NCBI GenBank assembly: GCA_038503065.1
Contig: JBCAMK010000004.1
Coordinates: 1,501,001-1,565,000, forward strand
Direction of reading: 5' to 3'
Length of the DNA stretch: 64,000 bases
DNA from: Paragyromitra xinjiangensis
Taxonomy: Eukaryota > Ascomycota > Pezizomycetes > Pezizales > Discinaceae
The notes below the pieces were generated by a model. That model saw only the letters and a program-made list of their open reading frames with translations, was not told the DNA's origin and did not search any database. A program made the position numbers and the translations under genes. Shown piece after piece: positions 10,041-20,965 of this stretch (position 1 is the first letter of the stretch; every line of letters starts with the position of its first letter).

Positions 10041-12172
10041 TTATTTCACTACGATCTTCTCCACCTCTTCCTTCGCTTCTTCCCAGCTCTCTAGGTTCTT
10101 TTGCGCCCATTGGATATGGCATGTCGCATATACAACCTATCATCTCAGTCAGCATTCTTTCTCAATCATTCTCTCAACCAAAAGCACCGTAGGAAGTATT
10201 TACCATCATAGCCCTCAAATCAGCCTCCTTGCCTCTCTGAAATCTCCTCAAATCCTTGAGCACCCCCCGGCTAGCATCTTTCACATCTCCCTCAGCTACC
10301 TCCCGTGCCATCTCTAAATGTTCCAGCGCCTCCCTCGTTTTCCCAATATTATCTCTTCTCGTTCGCTCCGGATCCACATCGACGATTCCGTGAATCGCAT
10401 AGTTTAGCTTCCCGAAGCCCTTTGCTAAGAACCCGCTGCTAACTGCGCCAGAGACAGCACCCATGGATGCGCCCATTATACCCGAGGAGGAAGAGGAGGG
10501 TGTAGAGTACGACGCCGATTTGCGATGGTGAGGTGGCGGGTTCGAGGAGGAGGGAGGGTTTGGACGGGAGATGGACTTTGATCGTTGAGGGGGGGACGAC
10601 TCCGAATGCGTAGGCGGGAAATCGCCAGAATCGATGCTCTCCACGTCGTCTCCGCTGAAACCTCCGTCTACACTCCCTGCGCTGCCTTTCGACGATCCTG
10701 GAGAGGTACCCGTAGTTGCGCCGTGGAGATATTGTTCAATTCTCTTCGCTTCCTGCTCGCTTCTTTCCAGTCCGAGCAGTAGTGTCTTTTTCTGTTGCAA
10801 CAGGTCCCGCGTCATCTCTTCCTGCACTCGCTTGAGAACCCGATATCGCAAAACTTTCTGCACAACACCAGCAAACTGCGCGGATTCGCGCAAAGGTTCC
10901 GCGAACCCACTGCCAAGGACACGGGCGAGTTCTTCGGTGGCGATATATGAGGAGTCGACCGCCTGACCAATCTTCTCAATGGACGCAGCGAGGTCGCCCG
11001 ATTCGGAGAGCGAGAAGGCGTTGTAACGAGCGCCAAGTTCGGAGTAGTCGATTGAGAGCTCAGAGAGACGTTTTAAGATACGGCGATTAACACGCTCGAT
11101 TGAGCCCGTAAGGAGAGATTCGTAGGTGCGAGTTGCGGCCTCGTAGCTGGTAAAGTAAGGGTCAAGTTCAGACTCAGACAAAGTATGAGTGAGGGATGGG
11201 AAACGGCTAAACGGCTTAGAGGAGCCATGGGGGCCGTGAGAAGAAGATGGTGGAGAGTTGGATGATTGACGGAGCTTAGCAGATGCAGATGGGATGGGAA
11301 GAAAGGCGTGCCCGGGAGTTGAAGCGGAGGGGTTAAGCGGTGGAGCTTTTAGGTGCTGTTTGGGGAGGTTCGAGATTGGGGGTGATTGTAGAACTTCACT
11401 CTTTTTATCGCACCAATGTTAGTGACATTTAACCGAGAACGCGGGGAGTTATAATACCCAGCTGGCGTTGGGGTCCAGGAAGCGCTGGAAAACGCTATCT
11501 GCACGAATCTCACGCATCTTGGCACATCGATTTAGGAAGACCCCCAACATCCGTTTTCGGTGCTCAATGATGTTCACATTCTCTTTTGCACTCGTGGGCG
11601 CTGCAACGTAGTCTGATACTTGATGCTTTTCCGGGATTGGAGGAACAATCAAACAAGGGTGTAGAAAAGCGAGATTCTTGCGAAGAGATTCGAATTCGGA
11701 GTAGCGACGGCGTACCTCTAGGTCCTATCGAGATTGTCAGCTCCTTGTTTCTCAACTTTTTAGGTCTGTTGTGCGAAAGCGAAACGCTGAGAGCTGCTGA
11801 ACATACCCCCCTAGTCCTGATGGTATACACGATATATCCCCCACTCCCCTCCGAGTTCTTTCCTGCATCGGTAATTCTAATCTCAATGTCTTTGTCTTCC
11901 ATTAACGCTTGCTCAACCCTTGAGCTATATCCTCCTTCCCGTCGCTGCTGTCTATACTCTTCCTCCTCACCCTCGTCATCTTCATCATCTAAGGGCCGAG
12001 CTTCAAACTCATCCTGGGAATGTTCCGAGGATGACTGAGGCTGGTGAGTAAGGAAATCAGGTGGTTCATCGGTATGAGAGTCGTTCGATGCAGGTGGAGA
12101 TAAGGTAGGATGATGAAACGAGGAGGTAGACGAACGACGGTCGTAAGAGAGGGGGTTGTTATCCTCCCACAT
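10041..12172 (-). CDS. SNX41: Sorting nexin Snx41/Atg20 (PX-BAR protein)
   Basis: Four exons: 11807-12172, 11458-11724, 10204-11400 and 10041-10136; introns of 82, 57 and 67 bp. All junctions preserve frame and give 641 aa. The start MWEDNNP matches the conserved fungal Snx41 N-terminus. After an acidic Ser-rich leader comes a PX domain, with the phosphoinositide-binding VRRRYSEFESLR motif, the PPIPEKH loop and IIEHRKRML. The linker SEVLQSPP leads into a BAR-type helical region interrupted by a Ser/Pro-rich insert. It ends with the short last exon CHIQWAQKNLESWEEAKEEV, a typical C-terminal helix. Family members work with Snx4 at early endosomes and the pre-autophagosomal structure, in recycling and selective autophagy. 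Assignment to Snx41/Atg20 rather than Snx4 rests on the N-terminus and the insert. Confidence 0.93.
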
Positions 12173-13439
12173 TATTGGTGAAGGGTGTGAGGGCAGGGAA
12201 CTCGGTAGAGCTGAGGGACGAAAAGGATGAGCTGCGGGATGAGATGGATGATGGTTTAGGGGATTCTTGATGTCTCTGGTTTCTGAAATGGAGTAGGAGA
12301 TGCTGTTCGTGGTGGGGGTTGAGGTTAAGGTTGTGGTTGTGGCAGTGACGTCGCTTCTGATGGAGGGGATAAGCGGTAAGGTTGCCGCGTAACCGCAGGG
12401 GATAAGCGCTTGAGGTCCTCATCCAAACAAGTCTTGCTTCAGCAGGACGAACGAAAACCCGATGAGATATTTAAAACTCGCGATGAATTCCCCCCAATTC
12501 CTCTTAGCGATGGACTCCTGTTTAATTATCGACCAAACCCCTGCGTACCTCCTTAATTACAGGGGATGACGGCTGTCTGTCCCGCAGTGCATCGGGTTCT
12601 ATGGTATCAATGCACGCAATTATCCCTTCACGCTGCGTCTGGATTGTCTAGTGTTGGCGGAGGAAATTTCCTCGGCGGCATGGATCTCGCGTTTGTTTCC
12701 CTTGCTCCAGTCTATAGGCAGAAAAAGGTCACAGATGTAAATTGCCCTAGCAGACCTGCTTGTTTGCCTGCGAGCTACAACTTACCATTTTCATCTCACA
12801 CACCATCAAATTAGGCGGCTGCGGGTGACATTCCATGAGTTTATATAGAAAAAACTAATCACACGGCCCAAACAAGAATTAAACCCAAACTCGTTACTCC
12901 AGAGGATACACAACCTCATAAATTGGTCATCCAGCTTCTGGAACACCATTCACTTTTCTAATGGCTTAACAGAAACTTCAATCAGCGGAAGAGGGGTCAA
13001 TGGCTCAATTGTAAGTCTGATCATCACCTATTATCCCCTCAAAATTGTAAAAATCAGAATGGAGACTAGTAGTAATACGTGTTCGTCACCTTTGCTGATA
13101 AGATTGGGTTGTTGGTTTCCAATATCAGGTAGTGAGGAGAGTCAGACAAAGTTGTTCCAGCACATGAATTGCTACCTTCTTTGCTGCTAGAAAATGTCTT
13201 GAGCCACAAAACCTCATCAACATGAGTATCGTACTAACATCGAGAACACAACAGCTCGAAAAATCAATGCTGCCCCTTTTACCATTCAACTCCGGGACTA
13301 CCACGACATGTCCTAACATCTGAAACTCCTAATAACCATCCCTGCGTCCCCAGCCCAAAAATAACGGAAACTCCAAATCATAATCCCAAGGTACCCCCTC
13401 TCCTTCTTCCTAACACCGACGTAATTAACCCATACACTC
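12173..13439. other. Intergenic, nothing recognised
   Basis: Upstream region of SNX41 and downstream region of the 1,080-aa membrane protein gene. The first 250 bp are partly open in other frames but low-complexity. No RNA gene or repeat is seen. Confidence 0.5.
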
Positions 13440-16400
13440 CTATATATCTTTAACTACCACCCCACCCATAGCGTCACTATTATCTACTACGCTCTCCACT
13501 GTTGCTTGAAACCTACTCCTTGTCGAGCCCACGAGCGACGACGGCACTGCCACACCTTCAAAATACTCGTCTGTTTCCTCAGCTGCAACCCCTGCCTCCT
13601 GTCCTTCTCCCCCTTCAACTTGATGCGGTATCATCTGCTGGGTAATTATGATCTGTGGCGGTGAGAAAACCCTGCCGAAACGTCTCTGGTGCTGCGACGA
13701 GAGTCTTGGACTTTCATTGAGTGAATTTAATGGTATGCTTGCTCTGATGCTAACTGTTGGTGTTGTATTAGAGTCGTCATTAGAATCTGAAAAGACCGAG
13801 CTTGGTGCAGTGACGAAGTTTCGAGAATTAACAATGATGTTGGATACGCTTTCTGAAGGTGTTGGGGAAGGTGTCCGATTGGATTGGACAGAAGGCGATG
13901 CATTGACGACGTTTGCGAAATGGAGAGTCGCAGAGGTTGACTGTGAGGAACATATTGATGGAGAAAGGGGTACTAAGACTTTGGATTGTGAAGAGCCTTC
14001 GGACGACGAACGGCCAGAAGGGTTGGGTACGGGGTTTGCCGAATTTGGGGGTGTAAGGTAACTACCCAACGAGGGTGATGGCGACGCCGAGACGATGTCA
14101 ATACCATCTGAAGAGCCACCATCCCTCGGAAAATACAACCCTTCATCAGACGAAGGCGAATCCAGCGTCCATACTCGAGATGGAGCCTCCGAGTGAGAAT
14201 CGGTGATACGAAACGGCGTGTTCACCACTGTGCTAGCCGAGCTTATTGACCTCGAAGACATCCCATATGCGTGTTCTGAGGATACGCGTGGGGTGGCAGT
14301 CAAGAACTCAGAGTCGTAGCCAGAGATGCTTCGACGTGAGTCCCAAGTGCGTATCGTTCCTGTGGGGGAATCAGTGAAGCTATCGCGGGTTGGTATACTG
14401 GCAGAATCACTGGAGGTGCTGTGGGGTGAATTCCAGGTTTCTTCGATTCCTACGTGGATCCTTAGGGCACGAGAACTGGGCGATGATGACGAATATGTCG
14501 TGCTTGCAGTGACGGATGCACTAGACACTATTGTTGAATCGTCGGAGATGCTACGGTCTGAGGCCCACGTTCTATTGCTACTAGCATGGGATGAGGTTAC
14601 ATCTGAGCTGGATGGCGAGAACGAAGCAACCTCCAAGTCTGTAAAGGTAGAAGGGATGGGGGTGGTCGAGCTACCGGAGTCCCATGTTCCACGGGTGTGG
14701 GCTGCGTCAGAACTAGATGATGGGGAACTCCCCGTCGTGTTGCCACGGGGGGAAACATTCGATGCTGTTGTATCATTGCTTGATATGCTGTGGTCTGGGG
14801 CCCATGTTCCATTATTTCCAGAGCGAATTTGTGTTGTATCAGAGCTAGAGGACGAGGGAGAACCCTCCGTGGAGTTTTCATAGGGAAACGGATCGGGTAC
14901 GGTTGCAGAATCGCTATTGTCCTCTATGCCCGCCGAGATAGTTGACGGCGACGAACTGAGAGCCCTCGCAGGGGATCTTGGAACAGGTCCTCTGGAATTA
15001 CGAGTTCTTTCAGTACTAGGACCTGGCGGTGACGGAGGTGGGTTGAAGTCTACCAGCGAGCCTGGATGCTCCAACTCAATCCCTGAGTCCCCAGAACGCC
15101 AGCTAGAATGTGAATCGATCATAGCTGGCGCGCCATTGTTGCTCTCGCCATCATCGCCATTGTGTCCGCCAGTTTTGTCTTCTGTATACAAACAATTGTC
15201 AACTTCATCTTTACTACAAACTACGCTTCCACTCGCATTTTCGCTACGGCGCATACCAACTTCTGGTGTCTCAGCTCCTGCAGGCTGTGCTCGGGCTCGT
15301 TCACGGACGGGTACTGCTGGAAGACGAATGGAGGGACTAGGAGAAGAGGAAGATGGGACAGGGAAGTCGGGAGGTATTTCGTACCCTAGCGGCGACGGAA
15401 AGTTACGACCGTCTGTATCAAGCGGACCACTGGGTCTTTGTCTGTTCTCTCCTCCCTGGTTATGTCCGTGCTCGTTCTCTGCTCCAGCTCCCGGTAGGAA
15501 ATGTTCCAAGGGACAGCGGGCATCAACTGGGCATTGAGAGGTATAATTTCCACGCACCCTCGGTGGTGGTGGCCGTTTCCCTAAACACTTTGCGCAGCAC
15601 AGGGGAGGAGGTAGTATCTTGGACCGGTCGGGAGATAATGGTCGGACCGGATGACGGGTATAATCTATAAACTCTTCCGGGGGTATGCGCGCCCTTTGTG
15701 TAGCTCTCACTGGCGCTGGCATTGCCGGTAAATTAATTGGCCCGGGATTTCCTCGGTCTGGTTGTCTCACTCTCCGCACGCCGTCCCCCTCCGAGTCTGC
15801 ACGAACGCTAGAGCTACGTCGATGTGGGTGCCGGTTCTGACTATAGGAGCCATGGCGGCGGCGGGAAGAAGAAGTATCCCGTTGATTGGCGCGGCCAGAA
15901 TGGTCGTTGGGGACGATACATGTATTCATGATATTTGTGGAGTTATTGTGATAGCCGCCATGCTCATGGTAGGTATAGTAGTTTCCTTGACCACCACTCC
16001 CGCCGCCGCTTGCATCCCCGCCATCACCTGCACCTCCACCTCCGCCGCCGCCTGCACCCCTGCCACCGCTGGGGCCGTCGGGTCTGCCATGGTGGTCCAA
16101 TGTTATATTAGGGCCGTCTTTAAGACTATTGTCGAGATTGTCGATGGGTCCACCACTCGGACCAAGGATATAGCCAACACGGCCACGGTCACGGGCCCTT
16201 GGAATACGGTCGCTTGTAGGGCCATAAAAAATACCAATATCATTGGCGTATCCCCTTGCTTCACGCTCCTTAACCTTTCTCGAGCTTTCCCTTGTTACCC
16301 CGCAACAACTCACACAAAAGAAGTCGCAGCAGCCTTCTTTCTCGCCCTGGCCACCGCGATATCTCAGGTTTGTATAATTTGAATTTCGTATGTCTTTCCC

Positions 16401-16682
16401 ATCTGTTCGCACACCTGCTTCGCACTCATCATCACTCACACCTTCGAAAAGCTGGTCGTCCAGATGTCTAGGCTCGGACTTCGATTTCGAGTGCCGAAGG
16501 AGGCAGTACATAATCCCCAGAACAAGTATCAGTGCTACAAGACCAAAGATAACACCCAGAGTTATCGCAATAGCACGCTTGGCGTCTATATCGTAAGAGG
16601 TATCTTTGGGCGTTGATGAACGTGGAGAGAGAGGAGTTGAGTGCGGGGTGAAGGGGCGGCCAGGTGCAGGCGCTGGTGGCAT
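13440..16682 (-). CDS. Single-pass membrane protein with 1,000-aa Ser-rich cytoplasmic tail
   Basis: One uninterrupted frame of 1,080 aa. The first 36 residues are Pro/Ser/Thr-rich without a signal peptide, and residues 37-62 are strongly hydrophobic (AIAITLGVIFGLVALILVLG), a single membrane span. Juxtamembrane basic residues suggest the long C-terminal part is cytoplasmic. At about residue 120 there is a Cys cluster (CCDFFCVSCC) that could be palmitoylated or bind metal. A glycine-rich stretch (GGGGGGG core) lies around residue 210-230, and a CCAKCLGK motif near 365. The remainder is Ser/Thr/Pro-rich with repeated TWDS/TWAS-like phrases. No enzyme domain is seen and I do not recognise the family. 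Its plus-strand antisense is also open over long stretches because of Ser/Asp-rich codon use; I treat that as a shadow. Confidence 0.75.
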   Translation of the reverse strand: MPPAPAPGRPFTPHSTPLSPRSSTPKDTSYDIDAKRAIAITLGVIFGLVALILVLGIMYCLLRHSKSKSEPRHLDDQLFEGVSDDECEAGVRTDGKDIRNSNYTNLRYRGGQGEKEGCCDFFCVSCCGVTRESSRKVKEREARGYANDIGIFYGPTSDRIPRARDRGRVGYILGPSGGPIDNLDNSLKDGPNITLDHHGRPDGPSGGRGAGGGGGGGAGDGGDASGGGSGGQGNYYTYHEHGGYHNNSTNIMNTCIVPNDHSGRANQRDTSSSRRRHGSYSQNRHPHRRSSSVRADSEGDGVRRVRQPDRGNPGPINLPAMPAPVRATQRARIPPEEFIDYTRHPVRPLSPDRSKILPPPLCCAKCLGKRPPPPRVRGNYTSQCPVDARCPLEHFLPGAGAENEHGHNQGGENRQRPSGPLDTDGRNFPSPLGYEIPPDFPVPSSSSPSPSIRLPAVPVRERARAQPAGAETPEVGMRRSENASGSVVCSKDEVDNCLYTEDKTGGHNGDDGESNNGAPAMIDSHSSWRSGDSGIELEHPGSLVDFNPPPSPPGPSTERTRNSRGPVPRSPARALSSSPSTISAGIEDNSDSATVPDPFPYENSTEGSPSSSSSDTTQIRSGNNGTWAPDHSISSNDTTASNVSPRGNTTGSSPSSSSDAAHTRGTWDSGSSTTPIPSTFTDLEVASFSPSSSDVTSSHASSNRTWASDRSISDDSTIVSSASVTASTTYSSSSPSSRALRIHVGIEETWNSPHSTSSDSASIPTRDSFTDSPTGTIRTWDSRRSISGYDSEFLTATPRVSSEHAYGMSSRSISSASTVVNTPFRITDSHSEAPSRVWTLDSPSSDEGLYFPRDGGSSDGIDIVSASPSPSLGSYLTPPNSANPVPNPSGRSSSEGSSQSKVLVPLSPSICSSQSTSATLHFANVVNASPSVQSNRTPSPTPSESVSNIIVNSRNFVTAPSSVFSDSNDDSNTTPTVSIRASIPLNSLNESPRLSSQHQRRFGRVFSPPQIIITQQMIPHQVEGGEGQEAGVAAEETDEYFEGVAVPSSLVGSTRSRFQATVESVVDNSDAMGGVVVKDI

Positions 16683-17784
16683 GATATGTCCAGCGGGAGT
16701 GTGCAGGTGAGGCCGGAAGACCTGTGAAGCTGAGATTAAGGAGACTTTCGTGCGGGATAGATGAAATAGTGGAGCGTGGGAAGCTGCGAGAGCCGGATTT
16801 TGTGCTTTGGGATGCGAAAAATTGATCGAGTGATGGCAGGTGAAGGTGGCCCACGACCAACGGATAACTGGTGGAAAAACGAAGTCGCAGAACTCTCACT
16901 TTACGGAAGTTAGGAGGGAGCAAAGTAAAGCTAAAATAAGGCCTGAAAGACTCAAGGTTTTATATCAGTGCTGTCTCTGGAAATTTGGTGGTAGCCTGGC
17001 AGTGCAAACAGAGAAATGACAACGACCGCAGGCAAAATCGGCAAACAGCCGACAAAGCGAGAAAAATAAGGAAGAAGCTTCTTCCTATCTTCTCTTACAG
17101 GATACCTGTGTCAGACCGTGAAGTTATGTTCCCTTCTTATAGGGCGATGCTTGGTACAACTACGGGGAATGGCAGGACCACTGCATGACATAGTGCACGC
17201 GGGAATAACAGATGGGCTATGGGCATTGGTATGACAATAGCATGCGGATGAAGGGAGGAGACAGCTATGTGGATTTAGTGCTGGCATCTGAGGAGATGGA
17301 CGAATGTGGGATGTGGGATGACAGATGATCATTGATTCTTAGGAACTAATAGAGAGCAAACTGGTGGCTCTGAATGGGTACAACACAGAATACGCAAAGA
17401 AAAACGCCCCCTTTTCATGATTCTAGCATACATCTGATGCAGGGGTTAAATCGTTGGTGTGGATGTGTCCATACAGAAGATCGCACAAGAGGATATGATT
17501 GATAAAATCATGGCTTTGGCTAGCTGCGCTATCCCGGAGATGGCTTGTACCCCCAAGCACAAATGTTGTATATGGGTGTAAGGCTTCCAGGTACGCGGCT
17601 TTACGCTGTTCTCCGTTTTTCTGTCGCTGGCTTCCTTTAGTTTTTCGTCCGACTTCTAGCAGTCTTTCCTGGCGTCTACAGTTCCGGATAGCCACAGATA
17701 CGAGAAACTCTTCCACTTTTCATAAAAATAGACCATACATCAACTTCTCTATCGATTCTTATTCCTCCATCCTTACTTCCCTTT
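16683..17784. other. Intergenic between two membrane-protein genes
   Basis: 5' region of the 1,080-aa gene and 3' region of the 579-aa gene, both minus strand. No supported gene. A minus-strand open stretch near 17423-17716 has no recognisable domain and lies where a 3' UTR would be. Confidence 0.45.
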
Positions 17785-19524
17785 TCAGCCCCAGCGTGCT
17801 GGATATTTTCCGTCCAACCTTTCCCGCAAGGATCCATACACCCGTACATTCCTACCTACAGCAGAAGCGTACCTAACATGCTCTCTTGGGGTGGTACAAA
17901 CCTGCGCAGATCCTTCAGAAGCCCCGTACTCCCACGTAGGCACAGAGCGCACAGCGTTACTCTTCGATCGCCCTAACATTGGGTGTCGGCGCACAACATG
18001 TAGCGGAACGCCATGACCCAGTGCTCGGGATTGAAGGCGATTAGATGCTGCACGTCGGGGTGCGTATGTGACAACGTTGACAAGTTCGTCGGATGCAGGT
18101 GCTGTGGAAGTTGGAGAGGGCATTCCTCTAAATAAGCTCGGAAGTTCCGCGAGTTGGAACGAGTCGAAAGAGCGAATGAGCATTCGGCTCTGGGTAAAGT
18201 GAGCTGTAGGAGGATGTTGTGTATCTGTGGTTATTTCCAGAGCGTGGGCAGAGCTAAAAGGGTTGAGTGGTACTGTTGATGAGCTGCTGTCCGACGAGCT
18301 GCTAGAATCTGTTGACTGGCTAGAGTAGATGGATTTATTCTCCACAAGACTCAAGCCGTCGTCTCCGCCGGCGGACAGATGAGGCGATTCATCAATTTCA
18401 CCACGGGAAAGGTTCCTGGAACCAGCATCAACACCCCCGATTGGTGTTGAGCTCCTGCTCTCTAGGGTAACACTTCCACTGATGCTGTCAACTTCTTGCA
18501 GGTCAGTGCTGGTTACTAGGCTGTCTCTATCATCGCTTCCTTCTCGTCTACTTCCTCCACCAATCCCACCCAAGCCACTTCGGGCCCGCTCATCTTTTCT
18601 ATTACTTCTTCCATCGCGTTTCGTTTTTTCCGGCTTCTTGCCAACAAGAGCCTTCCTCAAGATATTACTTCCCTTTCTACCTCCTTCCACATCTTCTATA
18701 CCTTCCCCCACAGATTTTCGATTTTTATGCATCCTCCACATTATAACCAACAATCCGACTACCACTAAAAAGCCAGATATAGCACCCATCGTCACCCCCG
18801 CTCTACGATCGGGCGTCCAAGCATACCAGCCGGCTTCTAACCCTGAAGGGCTAGGAGAGCTTCGCAATTGCTGCGTAGCTCCAGACGATGCAATTACGAG
18901 AGTAGTGATTGTCGAGGCGACCGTAGTACTGGCACTTACACCAATTGTTGTAGTACTCGTCACGAAGACTTCTGTCACAACTGTATCTGGTGACCCATAG
19001 CTCCCCGATATCGTCGAGGTGAGTGTCCAAGTCTCAATCATCGTAGACGTCCAGGAGCTCACACCCCATGCGGGTTGGGTCGTTATAGGTAAGTCCCAAA
19101 CCGATGACTCCTGCGTGGCTGGCTCAGATGATGGGCGGACTGTCGAGATTTGAGAAAGCCTGCTTTGCGAGGTTATGCTTTTCTTTGGAGTCCATAACCC
19201 GGAATCGTATTCTTTTGACGCACTAGTTGGGGGCGCCCAAAAAAATGTTCCGGTTATTCCGTCAGGGTCTGAAGTTGCTGATACCAGCTTGGTTAGAGAA
19301 AACTCGAGATCTAGTACCATATCCACGGAGGGGTTGGCTGGTGTTGCTTCTGTGGGTTTTGCGGATTCTACCGTCGGTGATATGCTAGCTTTGCGCATCT
19401 CAAGGAGTTCTGAGGAATATATGGGGGCTTTTGTTGCCGGTTCCATTTTGATAGGATATAAAACCATACTGATGTTCATTATGCGCGTTTGGGTTTCCAA
19501 CCATATTAATGCTCCGCTCAACAC
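17785..19524 (-). CDS. Single-pass Ser/Thr-rich membrane protein (sensor-like layout), N-terminus unresolved
   Basis: The frame runs from at least 19524 to the stop at 17785-17787. It stays open upstream to 19564 but has no ATG there, so a first exon is probably missing from my model; the first internal ATG would give MNISMVLYPIK. Just upstream of that, FLIVLSGALIWL looks like a signal-peptide core. An ectodomain of ~220 residues is Ser/Thr-rich with a TSTTTIGVSASTT-type stretch, likely O-glycosylated. One membrane span follows near residues 243-262 (GAISGFLVVVGLLVIMW), then a basic stop-transfer segment (RMHKNRK) and a ~300-aa Ser-rich cytoplasmic tail. The layout resembles fungal cell-wall stress sensors of the Wsc/Mid2 type, but no WSC domain is visible. 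The function is unassigned. Confidence 0.68.
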   Translation of the reverse strand: MLSGALIWLETQTRIMNISMVLYPIKMEPATKAPIYSSELLEMRKASISPTVESAKPTEATPANPSVDMVLDLEFSLTKLVSATSDPDGITGTFFWAPPTSASKEYDSGLWTPKKSITSQSRLSQISTVRPSSEPATQESSVWDLPITTQPAWGVSSWTSTMIETWTLTSTISGSYGSPDTVVTEVFVTSTTTIGVSASTTVASTITTLVIASSGATQQLRSSPSPSGLEAGWYAWTPDRRAGVTMGAISGFLVVVGLLVIMWRMHKNRKSVGEGIEDVEGGRKGSNILRKALVGKKPEKTKRDGRSNRKDERARSGLGGIGGGSRREGSDDRDSLVTSTDLQEVDSISGSVTLESRSSTPIGGVDAGSRNLSRGEIDESPHLSAGGDDGLSLVENKSIYSSQSTDSSSSSDSSSSTVPLNPFSSAHALEITTDTQHPPTAHFTQSRMLIRSFDSFQLAELPSLFRGMPSPTSTAPASDELVNVVTYAPRRAASNRLQSRALGHGVPLHVVRRHPMLGRSKSNAVRSVPTWEYGASEGSAQVCTTPREHVRYASAVGRNVRVYGSLRERLDGKYPARWG

Positions 19525-19566
19525 AATGAGGAAGCGATCGGTCGTCAGAATGTTATCACTTACTCA

Positions 19567-20102
19567 AATGGTGTAGGATAGTTTTGGACATAGTTTCAAG
19601 AGGCGGTAGTAATGGATAGAATGGATTTTTATTCCTACAAAGTGGTGTTATCGACGATGACTTTTCTATGTGAATGATACGCAGAAGTGATGGTGTTTAT
19701 AATTAGATCAGGCTGTTACTTAAGTTTTACCACGACAGGAAGTAGGAATCTATTCAATTGATATAACGGGTGGTGAAACCTGTCAAGCCACTGTGTAACC
19801 GACTGTTGAGTTACCGATACGAAAACAAGTTACCATTGAAGATTTTCAGATACATACTGTATTACCGAAACCTTCTATAACTGAAATCCCCTGATATTCA
19901 AGAAGCAGATTACTAGCAATTCTCACTCGACCCACTCAACCGCCTAGAATAACAGTCCAGTCATCAGCCGATCTAGCATTTGAAAGAAAACCTCAACGAG
20001 ACCGAGCATACCTTGGCCTCTAAAACCCCCAACTCATAACCCTCCCATCTATCGGCCCAAATCCAGCCTCTATAACCGCTGTAAACATATACCTATCAAC
20101 CA
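19567..20102. other. Intergenic, nothing recognised
   Basis: Upstream region of the 579-aa membrane protein. AT-rich with several ACCGA/TACCGA motifs; no gene seen. A short ATG-started frame at about 19590-19555 ends after 11 codons and could be a uORF or part of an unresolved first exon. Confidence 0.4.
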
Positions 20103-20303
20103 TTATTTACGTCCCCCCTCTTCATCAACAACATAAAACACCTCCGGACCACCTTCATCCCTCATCTCAACATCTCTCTGGGGACGAGCGAGTCCCACGT
20201 AAGCTGCGCAAGCATCGATGTAGAGGAGGCCGAGCCAGAGAAGGAGTACGGATAGGATGAGGATGATGATGATTATTGTGATGACGACTAGGTTGCCTTT
20301 CAT
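20103..20303 (-). CDS. Possible 66-aa membrane miniprotein
   Basis: A short frame beginning MKGNLVVITIIIIILILSVL, with one very hydrophobic span (residues 5-28), then a Cys/Ala segment (YIDACAAYVGLARP) and an acidic tail ending in EEGGRK. The clean charge layout (K before the span, polar tail after it) favours a real tail-exposed membrane peptide over a chance frame. It could equally be one exon of a larger gene. No family recognised. Confidence 0.4.
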   Translation of the reverse strand: MKGNLVVITIIIIILILSVLLLWLGLLYIDACAAYVGLARPQRDVEMRDEGGPEVFYVVDEEGGRK

Positions 20304-20965
20304 TTTGGGTAGCAGGTGAAGAGGTTGGGGCCGTGGAGGGTATAGTTGAAGATGGTAAAGCGAGGATGTTATCGGTGTTTGTTAGGTGGGGGATGATGGT
20401 GTGAGTGGGTGAAGGATGGGTGAAGGGCGTAGATGAGGACTCATGGTTTGGGATGAAATTGGTAGGATATCACATGAGCTCTGTGATTTACTTAGTGTTC
20501 AGATACTATGGTGAATACCTTATAACTACATATATATGTAGCTCTGAGGTTTGACTAAACATCCTTCACTAATTTATCTACGACCCTCAAAATATGATAA
20601 ACTAAAGATATCAACGAATTCAGCTGTAGTTTTTAGGGTTAGGGCAAGTTTAGCTCAACCTGCTATCTTACTCGTTGCAGATTATCATCAACTATTTGCT
20701 AGCTAGAAATAGCTCAACATCCGATGTAAAGATGATTTATAAGTGGATTTATTTGTGATGGTAATTAAACTTAAGCTTTTAGAGATAATCCTAATGAGTA
20801 AGACAACTACGTACCTACAAATTCCCACCTAGAATATTTGTATCATCGAACATCCGGTGGTAGTAGTGAGAGCTATTAGACACCGAAAGAAAAAACAAGA
20901 AATCAAACTCCAACCCCTAATTACGCTACTAAATGAGCAAACCCCTCTAGACATATACCACCCAC
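20304..20965. other. Intergenic, nothing recognised
   Basis: AT-rich spacer between the miniprotein frame and the 3' end of the Ntn-hydrolase/HIT gene. No coding or repeat signal beyond short AT tracts. Confidence 0.45.

Noticed and set aside
10634..12038. Plus-strand open frames antisense to SNX41
   Set aside because: Shadows of a well-supported, four-exon PX-BAR gene.
14326..15537. Long plus-strand open frames antisense to the 1,080-aa membrane protein
   Set aside because: They mirror the Ser/Thr/Asp-rich codons of the minus-strand gene and show no domains or splice structure of their own.
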